Positions 1 through 7,706 of a stretch of 64,000 nt of DNA are shown here, in pieces (the first letter of the stretch is position 1; every line of letters begins with the position of its first letter). The position numbers were made by a program, and so were the translations under genes. This DNA is from Brevundimonas vesicularis. Lineage in GTDB: Bacteria > Pseudomonadota > Alphaproteobacteria > Caulobacterales > Caulobacteraceae. The DNA lies in contig NZ_CP115671.1 in the NCBI RefSeq assembly GCF_027886425.1, forward strand, positions 2,790,001 through 2,854,000. The letters run 5' to 3'. The notes under the pieces were generated by a model. The model was not told the DNA's origin and ran no database searches. It worked only from the letters and a program-made list of their open reading frames with translations.

Positions 1-7
1 GCCCGTC

Positions 8-2215
8 ATGTTCTCGTTCAATCGCCTGTCCATCGCCCTGAAGCTCGCCGTCGTGGCGGGGCTTGCCATCGGCGCCCTGATGATCGTCGCGGCCATCGGC
101 GTGACGGCCTATTCCGGCGCGATCGTCCGCGACATGGCCGGCCGATACGCCGAAAGCGCTGCGCTAGAAGCCTCGCAAGAGATCCGCAACGAGATCGTCT
201 CGGCCGGCACGGGCGCCAAAACCCTGGCCGCGACCTTGGGCGCCGCACGACAGACGGGCCTGACCGACCGCGCCGCCTTCATGGCCTTGGTCAAGCCGAA
301 CGCCGAAGCCACCGATCAGGTCATGGGCGCCTGGTTCATGGCCGCCACTGACGCCGTCGGCGCAGACGCCGCCCACATTGGTGATGCGGCGAGCAGTTCG
401 AACGTCAACGGACGACTTTCAATCTATTGGGTGCGTCGTGACGGTCAGATTTCCTTGGAGCCTGAGGCAGACGGCTCGGACTTCGAACAGGCCTATTATA
501 CCGAACCGATGGCCAGCGGCGCGCCGGTCGTAGTCGAGCCGTACGAAGAGAACATTGGCGGCGGCAAGGTCGCGATGACCTCGGTCGCCTATCCGGTGCG
601 CGCCAACGGCCGCATCATCGGCGTCGCGGGCCTGGATATCACCTTGGCCAACCTGTCGCAGCGCTTGGCGGCGATGAAGCCGCTGGGCACGGGCCGCGTG
701 ACCCTGGTGTCGAACAAAGGCGTCTGGGTCGCCCATCCGGACGCCGCCGTGCGAGGTCAAGCCTATGCGGATGCTGGCGCGGACATCGTGCGCAACGTCA
801 TCGCCAAACGCCAGGCCCAGGCGGTCGAGGGCGTCAGCGTGAACGGCGAGCCGGTTCGACGTCTGGTGCAGCCCGTGATCCTGCCCGGTCAAAAGGCGAC
901 CTGGGCCGTCGTTCTGGACATCCCCGTCGCGGTGATCGAGGGTCCGGCGCGGCAGTTGGCCTTGATGCTTCTGGTCGGCGGCGTTCTGATCATCGCCGCC
1001 ATCATCGTCGCCCTTCTGGTCACCAGCGACCGTTTGATACGACGCCCACTTGCGCGTCTGACGGCCGATGTTCGGACCATGAGCGAAGGACGTTATGACG
1101 TTCCCGTCGCCGGTGCGGACATGGCCGACGAACTGGGCCAGATTGCGCGGGCGCTCGAAGGGTTCCGGCTCGAGCTTGCGGACGGCCTGGCGCGGCGCGA
1201 TCAGCAACAGCGAGAACGTGCGGCCGCCGAAACCGATCGTCGCCGGCACGCCGAGGAGACGGAGCTTTTCGCCGCCTCGCAAACGCGCGCCGTCGAGACT
1301 TTGGGCGAAGGTCTATCGCGCCTCGCCGCCGGCGACCTAGCCTGGCGGATGCCCGAGGCGGGCTTCACCGCCGACACGCGTCGCATCCCGGAAGATTACA
1401 ACGCCGCCCTGCATCAGTTGCACTCGACGATGACCGGCATCTGGACCACGGCCCAGTCGATGCGCGGCGGATGCCAGGACATCGCCGCCGCCGCCGACAG
1501 CCTGTCGCGCCGCACCGAGCAGCAGGCCGCCGGTCTGGAGCAGACCGCCGCTGCGCTGGACGAGCTGACGCAGACGGTACGCAGCAGCGCCGAAAACGCC
1601 GAGCGCGCCCGAGACATCACTCAGGCCGCTCAGGCGGCGGCGGACAAGGGCGAGGCCGTCGTGCAGGACGCAATCGGCGCCATGTCGGAGATCGAGCAGT
1701 CCTCGACCCAGATCAATCAGATCGTCGGCGTCATCGACGAGATCGCCTTCCAGACCAGCCTTCTGGCCCTGAACGCCGGCGTCGAGGCCGCCCGGGCCGG
1801 GGAAGCCGGACGCGGCTTCGCCGTCGTCGCCTCCGAGGTGCGGGGCCTGGCCGAACGGTCGGCCAGCGCCGCCAAGGAGATCAAGGCGCTGATCGCCCTG
1901 TCGCAAAGCAATGTGCAGCGCGGATCCGATCAGGTGTCGCTGACGCGCGATAGCCTCAGCGCCATCGCTGTCCAGGTTGCGGAGGCCAACGCCCTGGTTC
2001 GCACCATCGCCGCCGCGACGCGCGAACAGTCGGTCGGCATCGGCGAGATCAATGTGGCGATCAATCAGATGGACCAATTCACCCAGCAGAACGCCGCCAT
2101 GGTCGAGGAATCCACCGCCGCCAGCCACGCCCTGACGAACGAGGCCGGCGAACTGGAGGGGCTGATCAGCCGCTTCGACCTGGGTCAGACGGCGCAGTCG
2201 AGACGCGCCGCCTGA
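8..2215 (+). CDS. Methyl-accepting chemotaxis protein with dCache sensor
   Basis: Inner-membrane chemoreceptor that signals periplasmic ligand binding to CheW/CheA. The 735-residue protein has a first membrane helix near residues 10-35, a large periplasmic region (about 40-310) of double-Cache type, a second membrane helix near 317-340, a HAMP linker after it, and a cytoplasmic methyl-accepting domain. The conserved signalling hairpin (EIAFQTSLLALNAGVEAARA and following) lies near residues 577-611. The C-terminus ends in RRAA, so there is no NWETF-type tether for CheR/CheB. The start lies 7 bases from the window edge; a hydrophobic N-terminus right after this ATG supports it, but an upstream start cannot be excluded. 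The ligand is unknown. Confidence 0.93.
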   Translation: MFSFNRLSIALKLAVVAGLAIGALMIVAAIGVTAYSGAIVRDMAGRYAESAALEASQEIRNEIVSAGTGAKTLAATLGAARQTGLTDRAAFMALVKPNAEATDQVMGAWFMAATDAVGADAAHIGDAASSSNVNGRLSIYWVRRDGQISLEPEADGSDFEQAYYTEPMASGAPVVVEPYEENIGGGKVAMTSVAYPVRANGRIIGVAGLDITLANLSQRLAAMKPLGTGRVTLVSNKGVWVAHPDAAVRGQAYADAGADIVRNVIAKRQAQAVEGVSVNGEPVRRLVQPVILPGQKATWAVVLDIPVAVIEGPARQLALMLLVGGVLIIAAIIVALLVTSDRLIRRPLARLTADVRTMSEGRYDVPVAGADMADELGQIARALEGFRLELADGLARRDQQQRERAAAETDRRRHAEETELFAASQTRAVETLGEGLSRLAAGDLAWRMPEAGFTADTRRIPEDYNAALHQLHSTMTGIWTTAQSMRGGCQDIAAAADSLSRRTEQQAAGLEQTAAALDELTQTVRSSAENAERARDITQAAQAAADKGEAVVQDAIGAMSEIEQSSTQINQIVGVIDEIAFQTSLLALNAGVEAARAGEAGRGFAVVASEVRGLAERSASAAKEIKALIALSQSNVQRGSDQVSLTRDSLSAIAVQVAEANALVRTIAAATREQSVGIGEINVAINQMDQFTQQNAAMVEESTAASHALTNEAGELEGLISRFDLGQTAQSRRAA

Positions 2216-2222
2216 TCAGGGA

Positions 2223-2246
2223 ACGGGCGCCGCCCACAGCGCCCGT
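2223..2246. terminator. Hairpin between convergent genes
   Basis: Inverted repeat ACGGGCGC / GCGCCCGT with an 8-base loop between the chemoreceptor stop and the convergent host-attachment-family gene. It is followed by only a weak T-rich stretch, so termination strength is uncertain. Confidence 0.45.
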
Positions 2247-2252
2247 CTGTCT

Positions 2253-2651
2253 TCACGCCTTATCGATGGCGGCGGCGATCTGATCGCTGGAATGGCCCGT
2301 CAGGTCCTTGGCGATCTCGCCGACCAGCTTGGCTTGAAGGTCTTTGTGCCAATGCTTGCGCAGTTCGCCCAGCGTCTTGGGCGCGGCGATGACCAGCAGC
2401 TCGTCGATTTTGTTTGTGACCGACCATTTGTTCAGCACCTCGGCGACGCCCATGGCGAAACCGTCCTCGGCCTGGGTGTCATTGTCTGGGTTCGCCTCAT
2501 TGGATCGACGGCCGGCCGAACCCGACACCCGATCCGCAATGACCGGGGTTTCCAGCGGCGTCAGCTTCATGTCCGAAGCGTTCGTATTCTTGAACAGGGC
2601 CAGCTTCTCGCCATCGACCACCGCCACCAGCGCGCCATTGGAAAGTTTCAT
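2253..2651 (-). CDS. Host attachment family protein
   Basis: Small soluble protein of 132 residues resembling the host-attachment family (named from Agrobacterium proteins needed for binding host cells; the biochemical role is unknown and the fold is eRF1/RNase-like). Visible family traits are the N-terminal beta-strand (ALVAVVDGEKLALFKN), a central acidic NPDNDTQAEDGFA segment, and the strand-helix LLVIAAPKTLGELR. I chose the internal ATG at 2651 because the family begins there; the longer open frame upstream overlaps the divergent LamG gene. Host interaction itself is not shown by this sequence. Confidence 0.7.
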   Translation of the reverse strand: MKLSNGALVAVVDGEKLALFKNTNASDMKLTPLETPVIADRVSGSAGRRSNEANPDNDTQAEDGFAMGVAEVLNKWSVTNKIDELLVIAAPKTLGELRKHWHKDLQAKLVGEIAKDLTGHSSDQIAAAIDKA

Positions 2652-2760
2652 CGTCGATACTCCAGTCTGTAGGGATCGAGACAACGAACCGGGACGCAGG
2701 CCGTTGCCTCGCGCCGCCGATCCCATAGTGTCGCGCGACAAAACCGCCTGGAGATCAACC

Positions 2761-3471
2761 ATGCCTGACGTCCTGCCACTGGACCGCCGCCGCCTGATGG
2801 CCCTGGGCGCATCGGGCGCTGCGGCTGCGATTCTGCCGGGGTGCGCGACCATGACGGCTGCATCACCGCGCCAGACGGTATGGACCTTCGATCGCCTGGC
2901 CGACATCGGGGGGATCGAGACCCGCGTGGAGGGCGCGCCGGGCCTGATCGACAGCCCCTTTGGCCGAGCGGTTCAGTTCGACGGCGTGGACGACGCCCTG
3001 TTCATCGATCAGCATCCGTTGGCCGGAGCCGAGACCTTCACGTTCGAGGCCCTGTTCCGACCCGACGGCGGCGCCTTCGAGCAACGCTGGTTTCATCTCG
3101 CCGAAGAGGCGCCGGCCGGTCAGCCGCCGTCGCAGACGCGCTTCCTGTTCGAGATCCGCGTGGTTCAGGACCGCTGGTACCTGGACGCTTTCACGCGCGG
3201 GCCTGGCTACAACCACACCCTGATTTTCCCCGAGCGGCTCCATCCGTGCGGACAGTGGTTCCACGTCGCGCAAACCTTCGACGGCGTCCTGTACCGGGCC
3301 TATGTCGATGGGGTCCTGCAGGGCGAACACCCGGTGCCGTTCAAGCCGCAAGGGCCAGGCCGCGCCTCGGTCGGTTGCCGCATCAACCGCGTGAACTACT
3401 TCAAGGGCGCGATGCGTCAGGCCCGCTTCACCCACGCCGCCCTGCCGCCCGAACGGTTCACGCGGGGCTAA
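2761..3471 (+). CDS. LamG-domain lipoprotein, probable Tat substrate
   Basis: The 236-residue protein begins with a twin-arginine-like stretch (DRRRLMALG) and a hydrophobic run ending in a lipobox (ILPGC, Cys28), so it is probably exported and lipidated. The rest fits a concanavalin A-like jelly-roll (LamG type): FGRAVQFDGVDDALFI near the start of the domain, ETFTFEALFRP, WFHVAQTFDG and YVDGVLQGE are typical strand motifs. Such domains usually bind carbohydrate or protein; no ligand can be named. Its stop overlaps the stop of the convergent ogt gene by four bases. Confidence 0.72.
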   Translation: MPDVLPLDRRRLMALGASGAAAAILPGCATMTAASPRQTVWTFDRLADIGGIETRVEGAPGLIDSPFGRAVQFDGVDDALFIDQHPLAGAETFTFEALFRPDGGAFEQRWFHLAEEAPAGQPPSQTRFLFEIRVVQDRWYLDAFTRGPGYNHTLIFPERLHPCGQWFHVAQTFDGVLYRAYVDGVLQGEHPVPFKPQGPGRASVGCRINRVNYFKGAMRQARFTHAALPPERFTRG

Positions 3472-3995
3472 AGCAGCCGGCCGCCCGCTTCATGCGCCAA
3501 CAGCCAGCGTTTGCGCTCAAGCCCGCCCGCATAGCCGGCCAACGTTCCATTCGCTCCGATCACGCGGTGGCAGGGCACGATGACGCCGACCGGATTGGCG
3601 CCGTTGGCCAGGCCCACGGCGCGGACGGCCTTTGGCGCGCCGATGGCCGCAGCGAGCTGACCGTAGGTGCGGGTCTCGCCGGTCGGAATGTCGTGCAAGG
3701 CCTTCCACACCGCGCGTTGGAAATCCGTGCCGCCGGTGCGGACCGTGATGGCGTCGAAGGCGGTCAGGTCGCCGCCGAACCAGGCCTCGACCGCCCGACG
3801 GATCGTCTCCTGCGCGCGGCCTTCGGTCAGTACGACCTCACCGTAGTGGCGGCGCAGCAGCAAGCGCAGACGGGCTTCGTAGTCGTGGAAGTCCAATGCC
3901 CGCACCGCGCCGTCGGCGTCGGTGACGACCAGCAACTCGCCGACGGGGGACGGGATGCGATCCAGGGTCAGATGCATGTCAGGCTGCTTGGTCAT
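3468..3995 (-). CDS. ogt: Methylated-DNA--protein-cysteine methyltransferase
   Basis: Suicide repair protein that removes alkyl groups from O6-alkylguanine onto its own cysteine. The 175-residue length matches Ogt-type proteins. The active-site motif PCHR is present with the acceptor at Cys142, followed by RVIGANGTLAGYAGG, and the wing/helix segment around YGQLAAAIG (111-119) is typical. Its ATG lies 17 bases inside the end of the upstream ada-like gene on the same strand, so the two are probably co-transcribed and translationally coupled as an alkylation-repair operon. Confidence 0.95.
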   Translation of the reverse strand: MTKQPDMHLTLDRIPSPVGELLVVTDADGAVRALDFHDYEARLRLLLRRHYGEVVLTEGRAQETIRRAVEAWFGGDLTAFDAITVRTGGTDFQRAVWKALHDIPTGETRTYGQLAAAIGAPKAVRAVGLANGANPVGVIVPCHRVIGANGTLAGYAGGLERKRWLLAHEAGGRLL

Positions 3996-5070
3996 CTCGC
4001 CGCTCTTCGCTCAGGGCCCAGTAGAGTGCGCCATAGCCCCGCCATGGCCGCCACGGCTCGGCGCGCGCCAGCAGCGCGGCGTCTGTCGTCGTCAGCCGGT
4101 CGCTGGGCGCATCCGCACCGGCATCGATCCAGTCGCCCGCAAGCCGCAACCCCGGCATGGCCGTGATTGCCGCGCGCAGCACGGGGTCGGCCGACAGGTC
4201 GCGCGTGATCGCCTCGGGATCGGCGGCGAGATCGAACACCCGTCGAAGCCGCGACAGCACGCCCGACAATGCTTTCAGATTGTCGATCCGCGCCTCGATC
4301 GCCGCCTTGCCCGGTTGGGCGGGGCGCACCGTCACCGCACCCTCCGCGCCATCCACGTCGGGGCGCAGCCGCCGCGTCCAGGCGCCGTCCACCACCGCCT
4401 CGTCCGCGACATCGCGCGTCGCCAAGGTCGTCATCATGGCGTCCCAGTCATAGGGCGGGCGGTAGGACAGACCGATCTTGATCACCCCGCCCGGTTCCGC
4501 CTCGACCTTGCGACGCCGCAGGTCGGACGGTGCGCGCCCATACAGGGCCTGAAACGTCTCATTGAATCGTCGCACGCTGCCGAAACCCGACGCCATCGCC
4601 ACCTCGGCCATCGACAGGGTGCTCTCGTGGATCAACTGTTTGGCCAACAGCACGCGCCGCGTCTGGGCCACGCTGACCGGGGCCGCGCCCAGATGCTGGC
4701 GGAACAGGCGGCGCAGCTGCCGCTCGCCCATGCCCAGCCGTGTCGCCAGTGCGTCCGTGTCGCCGACATCCAACGCCCCCGCCTCGATCAGGGCCAGGGC
4801 CCGGCTTACAGTGTTGGACGTGCCGCGCCAGGCGCCCATTTCCGGCGCCGTCTCGGGCCTGCACCGCAGACAGGCCCGCAAGCCAGCCGCCTCGGCCGCT
4901 GCGGCGCTGGGGTGAAAGGCCACATTCTCGCGCTTCGGCGTCCGCGCCGGGCAGACGGGCCGACAGTAGATGCCCGTCGAGGTCACGCCGGTGAAGAAAC
5001 GCCCGTCGAAACGGGCGTCCCGCGCCACGACGGCGCGCCAGCAGGCCTTCTGATCCAACAGCTGATCCAT
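3979..5070 (-). CDS. Ada/AraC/AlkA-like fusion lacking the HhH-GPD core
   Basis: Alkylation-damage sensor/regulator of 363 residues. Residues 1-75 form an AdaA-type zinc domain with Cys36, Cys40, Cys67 and Cys70, where Cys36 is in the position of the methyl-phosphotriester acceptor. An AraC-type double HTH follows (about 85-175, with MAEVAMASGFGSVRRFNETF). Then comes an AlkA N-terminal-like domain (from about 185, SYRPPYDWDAM). Members of this family normally continue into a helix-hairpin-helix glycosylase domain, but here the text jumps from MPGLRLAGDW to the family's far C-terminal TTDAALLARAEPWRPWRGYG. The helix-hairpin-helix motif is missing in frame, so glycosylase activity is doubtful while regulation may persist. 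Followed by ogt. Confidence 0.85.
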   Translation of the reverse strand: MDQLLDQKACWRAVVARDARFDGRFFTGVTSTGIYCRPVCPARTPKRENVAFHPSAAAAEAAGLRACLRCRPETAPEMGAWRGTSNTVSRALALIEAGALDVGDTDALATRLGMGERQLRRLFRQHLGAAPVSVAQTRRVLLAKQLIHESTLSMAEVAMASGFGSVRRFNETFQALYGRAPSDLRRRKVEAEPGGVIKIGLSYRPPYDWDAMMTTLATRDVADEAVVDGAWTRRLRPDVDGAEGAVTVRPAQPGKAAIEARIDNLKALSGVLSRLRRVFDLAADPEAITRDLSADPVLRAAITAMPGLRLAGDWIDAGADAPSDRLTTTDAALLARAEPWRPWRGYGALYWALSEERRDDQAA

Positions 5071-5128
5071 GCCCGCAGGATGCGCCGCCCGCCCGACGAT
5101 GTCTCGCGGTTTTCGGACATGGATCGGA

Positions 5129-5338
5129 TCAGTCTCTCAGGAAGAACAAGGCCTCCACCGTCGTGTCCAGGGCCCGCGCCAGTTCCAGGGCCAGCACGGT
5201 CGAGGGCACGAAGACGCCGTTCTCGACCGTGTTGATGGTCTTGCGCGAGACGCTGGCCTTGTCGGCCAGCCCCTGCTGCGTCAGGCCTGCGGCGGTGCGC
5301 GCCTCCTTCAGCCGCGAGCCGAGCCTGGGATCACCCAT
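5129..5338 (-). CDS. Small XRE-family transcriptional regulator
   Basis: A 69-residue Cro/CI-type HTH protein: RLKEARTAAGLTQQGLADKA then VSRKTINTVENGVFVPSTVLA form the HTH, ending with a hydrophobic TTVEALFFLRD. The size and layout match YozG-like regulators that control an adjacent membrane protein gene. I chose ATG 5338, which overlaps the stop of the upstream membrane protein gene by eight bases; the longer open frame would lie inside that gene. It probably binds the large inverted repeat upstream of the pair at 6047-6080 (inference). Confidence 0.85.
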   Translation of the reverse strand: MGDPRLGSRLKEARTAAGLTQQGLADKASVSRKTINTVENGVFVPSTVLALELARALDTTVEALFFLRD

Positions 5339-6032
5339 CGCGACCGGCCTCGCGATCCAGCCAGGCGAATCGCAGACCCGCTGACGCCCCGCCCAGCGCC
5401 AGGACATAGGGCAGAGCCAGCACGCCATAGTCCGCGCGCCACAGACCCAGACCCAGCGCTACGGTCACCCCGCCCATCAGCACGACGAAGGCCAGGATCA
5501 TCGATCGCGCCCGCAGCACCTGCGTCAGCTCGTCTTCCATCAAGCGGCGATTTTTCTGCGCATTCCAATCCCAGCCCATGACGAGCACGGGAATCAGCCA
5601 GCCGTACAGAACCGGCAGCAGGATCTGCACATAGGCGCCGAGGTTGTGGTCGCCGCCCAGGACCCTCTGCATGGCAAGATGCGCCTGAGCCATGAACAGC
5701 AGCAGCACCAACGGATAGAGGACCAGCTGTTGCGTACGCCCCCGCTGCAGCTTTTCGCGGCGGGCGCCGTCACGGCTTTCCGCCACATCGATCGGCTGAC
5801 CGGGGCGGCCGCACCAGGCCATCATGGCGCCGATGATCATCAGCCCGAAACCGAAGCCGGCCGCCACCCCCGCGGTCGTCGCCTGATCGCCCTCCGTTCC
5901 ATGCATGAGCGCGAAACCGGCGCCGCCGGCCAAGGCGGCGGCGCCGATGACGAGCATGGCGACGCCGCCCCACCAGTATCGACGCCGGCTCGACTGCACC
6001 CGCAGAACCGCGGCGTTTTCGTCCTTGTTCAC
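5331..6032 (-). CDS. Six-helix integral membrane protein of unknown function
   Basis: A 233-residue protein with about six hydrophobic segments, including YWWGGVAMLVIGAAALAGG, GVAAGFGFGLMIIGAMMAW, LYPLVLLLFMA, LLPVLYGWLIPVLVM, MILAFVVLMGGVTVALGLGL and VLALPYVLALGGASAG. I do not recognise a named family. The GTG start is preceded by AGGAGG at good spacing. It overlaps the small XRE regulator downstream, a pairing seen again at 42248-43006. The candidate operator directly upstream (6047-6080) suggests tight autoregulation. Confidence 0.75.
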   Translation of the reverse strand: MNKDENAAVLRVQSSRRRYWWGGVAMLVIGAAALAGGAGFALMHGTEGDQATTAGVAAGFGFGLMIIGAMMAWCGRPGQPIDVAESRDGARREKLQRGRTQQLVLYPLVLLLFMAQAHLAMQRVLGGDHNLGAYVQILLPVLYGWLIPVLVMGWDWNAQKNRRLMEDELTQVLRARSMILAFVVLMGGVTVALGLGLWRADYGVLALPYVLALGGASAGLRFAWLDREAGRDG

Positions 6033-6046
6033 GACTTCCTCCTGAA

Positions 6047-6080
6047 GTAACCTTGAGGTGACATATCACCTATAGGTTAC
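6047..6080 (-). promoter_or_regulatory. Large two-part inverted repeat, candidate XRE operator
   Basis: The 34-base element is arranged GTAACC-N3-AGGTGA-N4-TCACCT-N3-GGTTAC. Both the outer and inner arms are perfect inverted repeats with matching spacers. It ends 15 bases before the GTG start of the membrane protein gene. It is the natural candidate binding site for the small XRE regulator encoded second in the operon. Confidence 0.65.
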
Positions 6081-6104
6081 ACGCCGTCAAGAGGAGATGT
6101 CGCC

Positions 6105-7217
6105 TTATCGACCGACGACCAGTCGCGCCGCCGCCCGGATGACCCGCACCACCTCTGCGGCGAAGGCCCAGACGACCACGACCATCAGGATCGTCGCCAC
6201 CCCGCCGACATCGTCGCCGGAGCGGCCGATGAGAACCCGAATCCGATCCACGAAGTCGGTGACGCTGCCGACCCAGATCAGCGGCGACAGCGCCGACCAG
6301 AACCAGACCCACAGCAGGCCCCAGGCGGCGGCGATCCCGAAAGCCAGGTCGCCCAGCGCCGTGACCCGCACATTGCCACCCGACGCCGCTCGCATCAGAT
6401 CGAAGCCGATACGGCAGGCGGCGAACAGGGCGACCGGCCAATAGGCGACCCGCACTATGTCGGCCAGAATGCGCCCGTAATCGACGCCGTCGACGACTCC
6501 GGCCAGTTCCTCCGGCCGGATCGGCGCGACCTGCAACAGGCCCGTCCACCACAGCAGCATCACGGTCCAGCCGATGGCGCTGGCCACCGCACGCGCTACG
6601 GGCGACATCTCGGCGCTCTTGCGCACGGCGCGGCCTGACTTGGCCTGACCCATGTTCCGTCCCGACCAGTCGCCGTTCGCCAGCTTCTGTCCCCACTGTT
6701 CGGCGTCGAAATCGCCACCCAGCTCGAACAGGCCCAGATCCTTGACGCGCCATTTGGCGATGAAGTCAGGCTTCTTAGACTGACGCTCCAGCACGAAGCC
6801 GACGGCGGTGAGCAGGCCGACAACCGTGATCGCGCCGCTGATCAGGCTGGAAATGCCCTGCCCGATCGCCTGGCCCACATAGACGTCGCCGACCAGAACC
6901 CGCACCGCCAGGCCGATCAGGGTGACGGCCGCCATCACCGTCAGCCCGACCTTCAGCCCGAACATCCACCACGGATAAAGCTCAGGCCCGATCAGCGCCT
7001 GCGGTCCTGCGCGATAGCGCGCCGCTACGCTCAGCGGGTGACCGACTTCGCGCAGCAGGCCCTCGACCTCGTCGTCGGTCGGCGCCCGGCCCAGATGCGC
7101 CTCCAGCGCCTCCAGACGCCCCATGATCTCGTCGCGCAGCTCGGCGACGATGTCGTCACGGTTGTCCTTCGGCAGCTGGGCCGCCACGGCCTTCAGATAA
7201 CGCTCGACCAGGTCCAT
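6105..7217 (-). CDS. Membrane protein with N-terminal HAAS-type domain
   Basis: A 370-residue protein starting at MDLVERYLKAVAAQLPK. The first 70 residues (helical, with DDIVAELRDEIMGRLEALE and VGHPLSVAARYR) look like the HAAS signalling domain commonly encoded next to PadR regulators. The remainder has several hydrophobic spans (for example VGLTVMAAVTLIGLAVRVLV and LISGAITVVGLLTAVGFVL, and a C-terminal run ending ARLVVGR). The cargo or output is unknown. It lies 26 bases downstream of padR on the same strand, so the two form an operon. The longer open frame upstream is in padR and was not used. Confidence 0.72.
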   Translation of the reverse strand: MDLVERYLKAVAAQLPKDNRDDIVAELRDEIMGRLEALEAHLGRAPTDDEVEGLLREVGHPLSVAARYRAGPQALIGPELYPWWMFGLKVGLTVMAAVTLIGLAVRVLVGDVYVGQAIGQGISSLISGAITVVGLLTAVGFVLERQSKKPDFIAKWRVKDLGLFELGGDFDAEQWGQKLANGDWSGRNMGQAKSGRAVRKSAEMSPVARAVASAIGWTVMLLWWTGLLQVAPIRPEELAGVVDGVDYGRILADIVRVAYWPVALFAACRIGFDLMRAASGGNVRVTALGDLAFGIAAAWGLLWVWFWSALSPLIWVGSVTDFVDRIRVLIGRSGDDVGGVATILMVVVVWAFAAEVVRVIRAAARLVVGR

Positions 7218-7243
7218 GCCGGTCTCTCCCTCTTTCCCGATGT

Positions 7244-7579
7244 TCACAGCATCTTCTCCAGCGAGGCCGACAGGCCGCGCCATTCCACGGCGAGCCGTTC
7301 CAGCATCGCCTCCCCGCGCGACGACAGGCGGTAGAACCGCTTCTTGCGCCGCTCCTCCTCGCGCCATTCGCTGTCCAGCAGCCCCTGGCTCTCCAGCCGG
7401 CGCAGCAGCGGATAGAGGGTGCTCTCCTCCATCTCGACCCCGACCTCGCCCAAGGCGACCCGCAGCGAATAGCCGTATTGCTCGCGTCGCAAGCTCGCCA
7501 GCACGGCCAGGATCAACGACCCCCGCCGCAGCTCCAGCCGCAGACTCTCGAACAGCAACGCCTCGTCCGTTTCGCTCAC
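7244..7579 (-). CDS. PadR-family transcriptional regulator
   Basis: A 111-residue winged-helix repressor. Family features are RGSLILAVLASLRREQYGYSL, VEMEESTLYPLLRRLESQGL and the basic wing REEERRKKRFYRLS. A GTG start (VSETDEALL) is preferred over the upstream in-frame ATG because AGAGG lies six bases before it, and because the upstream ATG falls inside the likely promoter/operator palindrome. It is followed by the HAAS-type membrane protein gene, a classic PadR target arrangement. Confidence 0.88.
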   Translation of the reverse strand: MSETDEALLFESLRLELRRGSLILAVLASLRREQYGYSLRVALGEVGVEMEESTLYPLLRRLESQGLLDSEWREEERRKKRFYRLSSRGEAMLERLAVEWRGLSASLEKML

Positions 7580-7603
7580 CCGCCACCTCTGTACGTCACA
7601 TAG

Positions 7604-7616
7604 TGTGTGATACACA
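7604..7616 (-). promoter_or_regulatory. Palindrome upstream of padR, candidate operator
   Basis: TGTGTGATACACA is a 5-base inverted repeat around GAT, within a longer imperfect dyad (CATAGTGTGTG ... CACAGTGTATG). It sits 25 bases upstream of the GTG start. PadR proteins often bind such TGT/ACA dyads over their own promoter; the assignment is inference. Confidence 0.55.
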
Positions 7617-7706
7617 GTGTATGGGACATACGGTGCGAGGCAGTCAAGCGGGGCGTTGCTTTAGATCAAGCCGCCCCGCTACATTCGCGCCATTGGGGAG
7701 AGCGTA

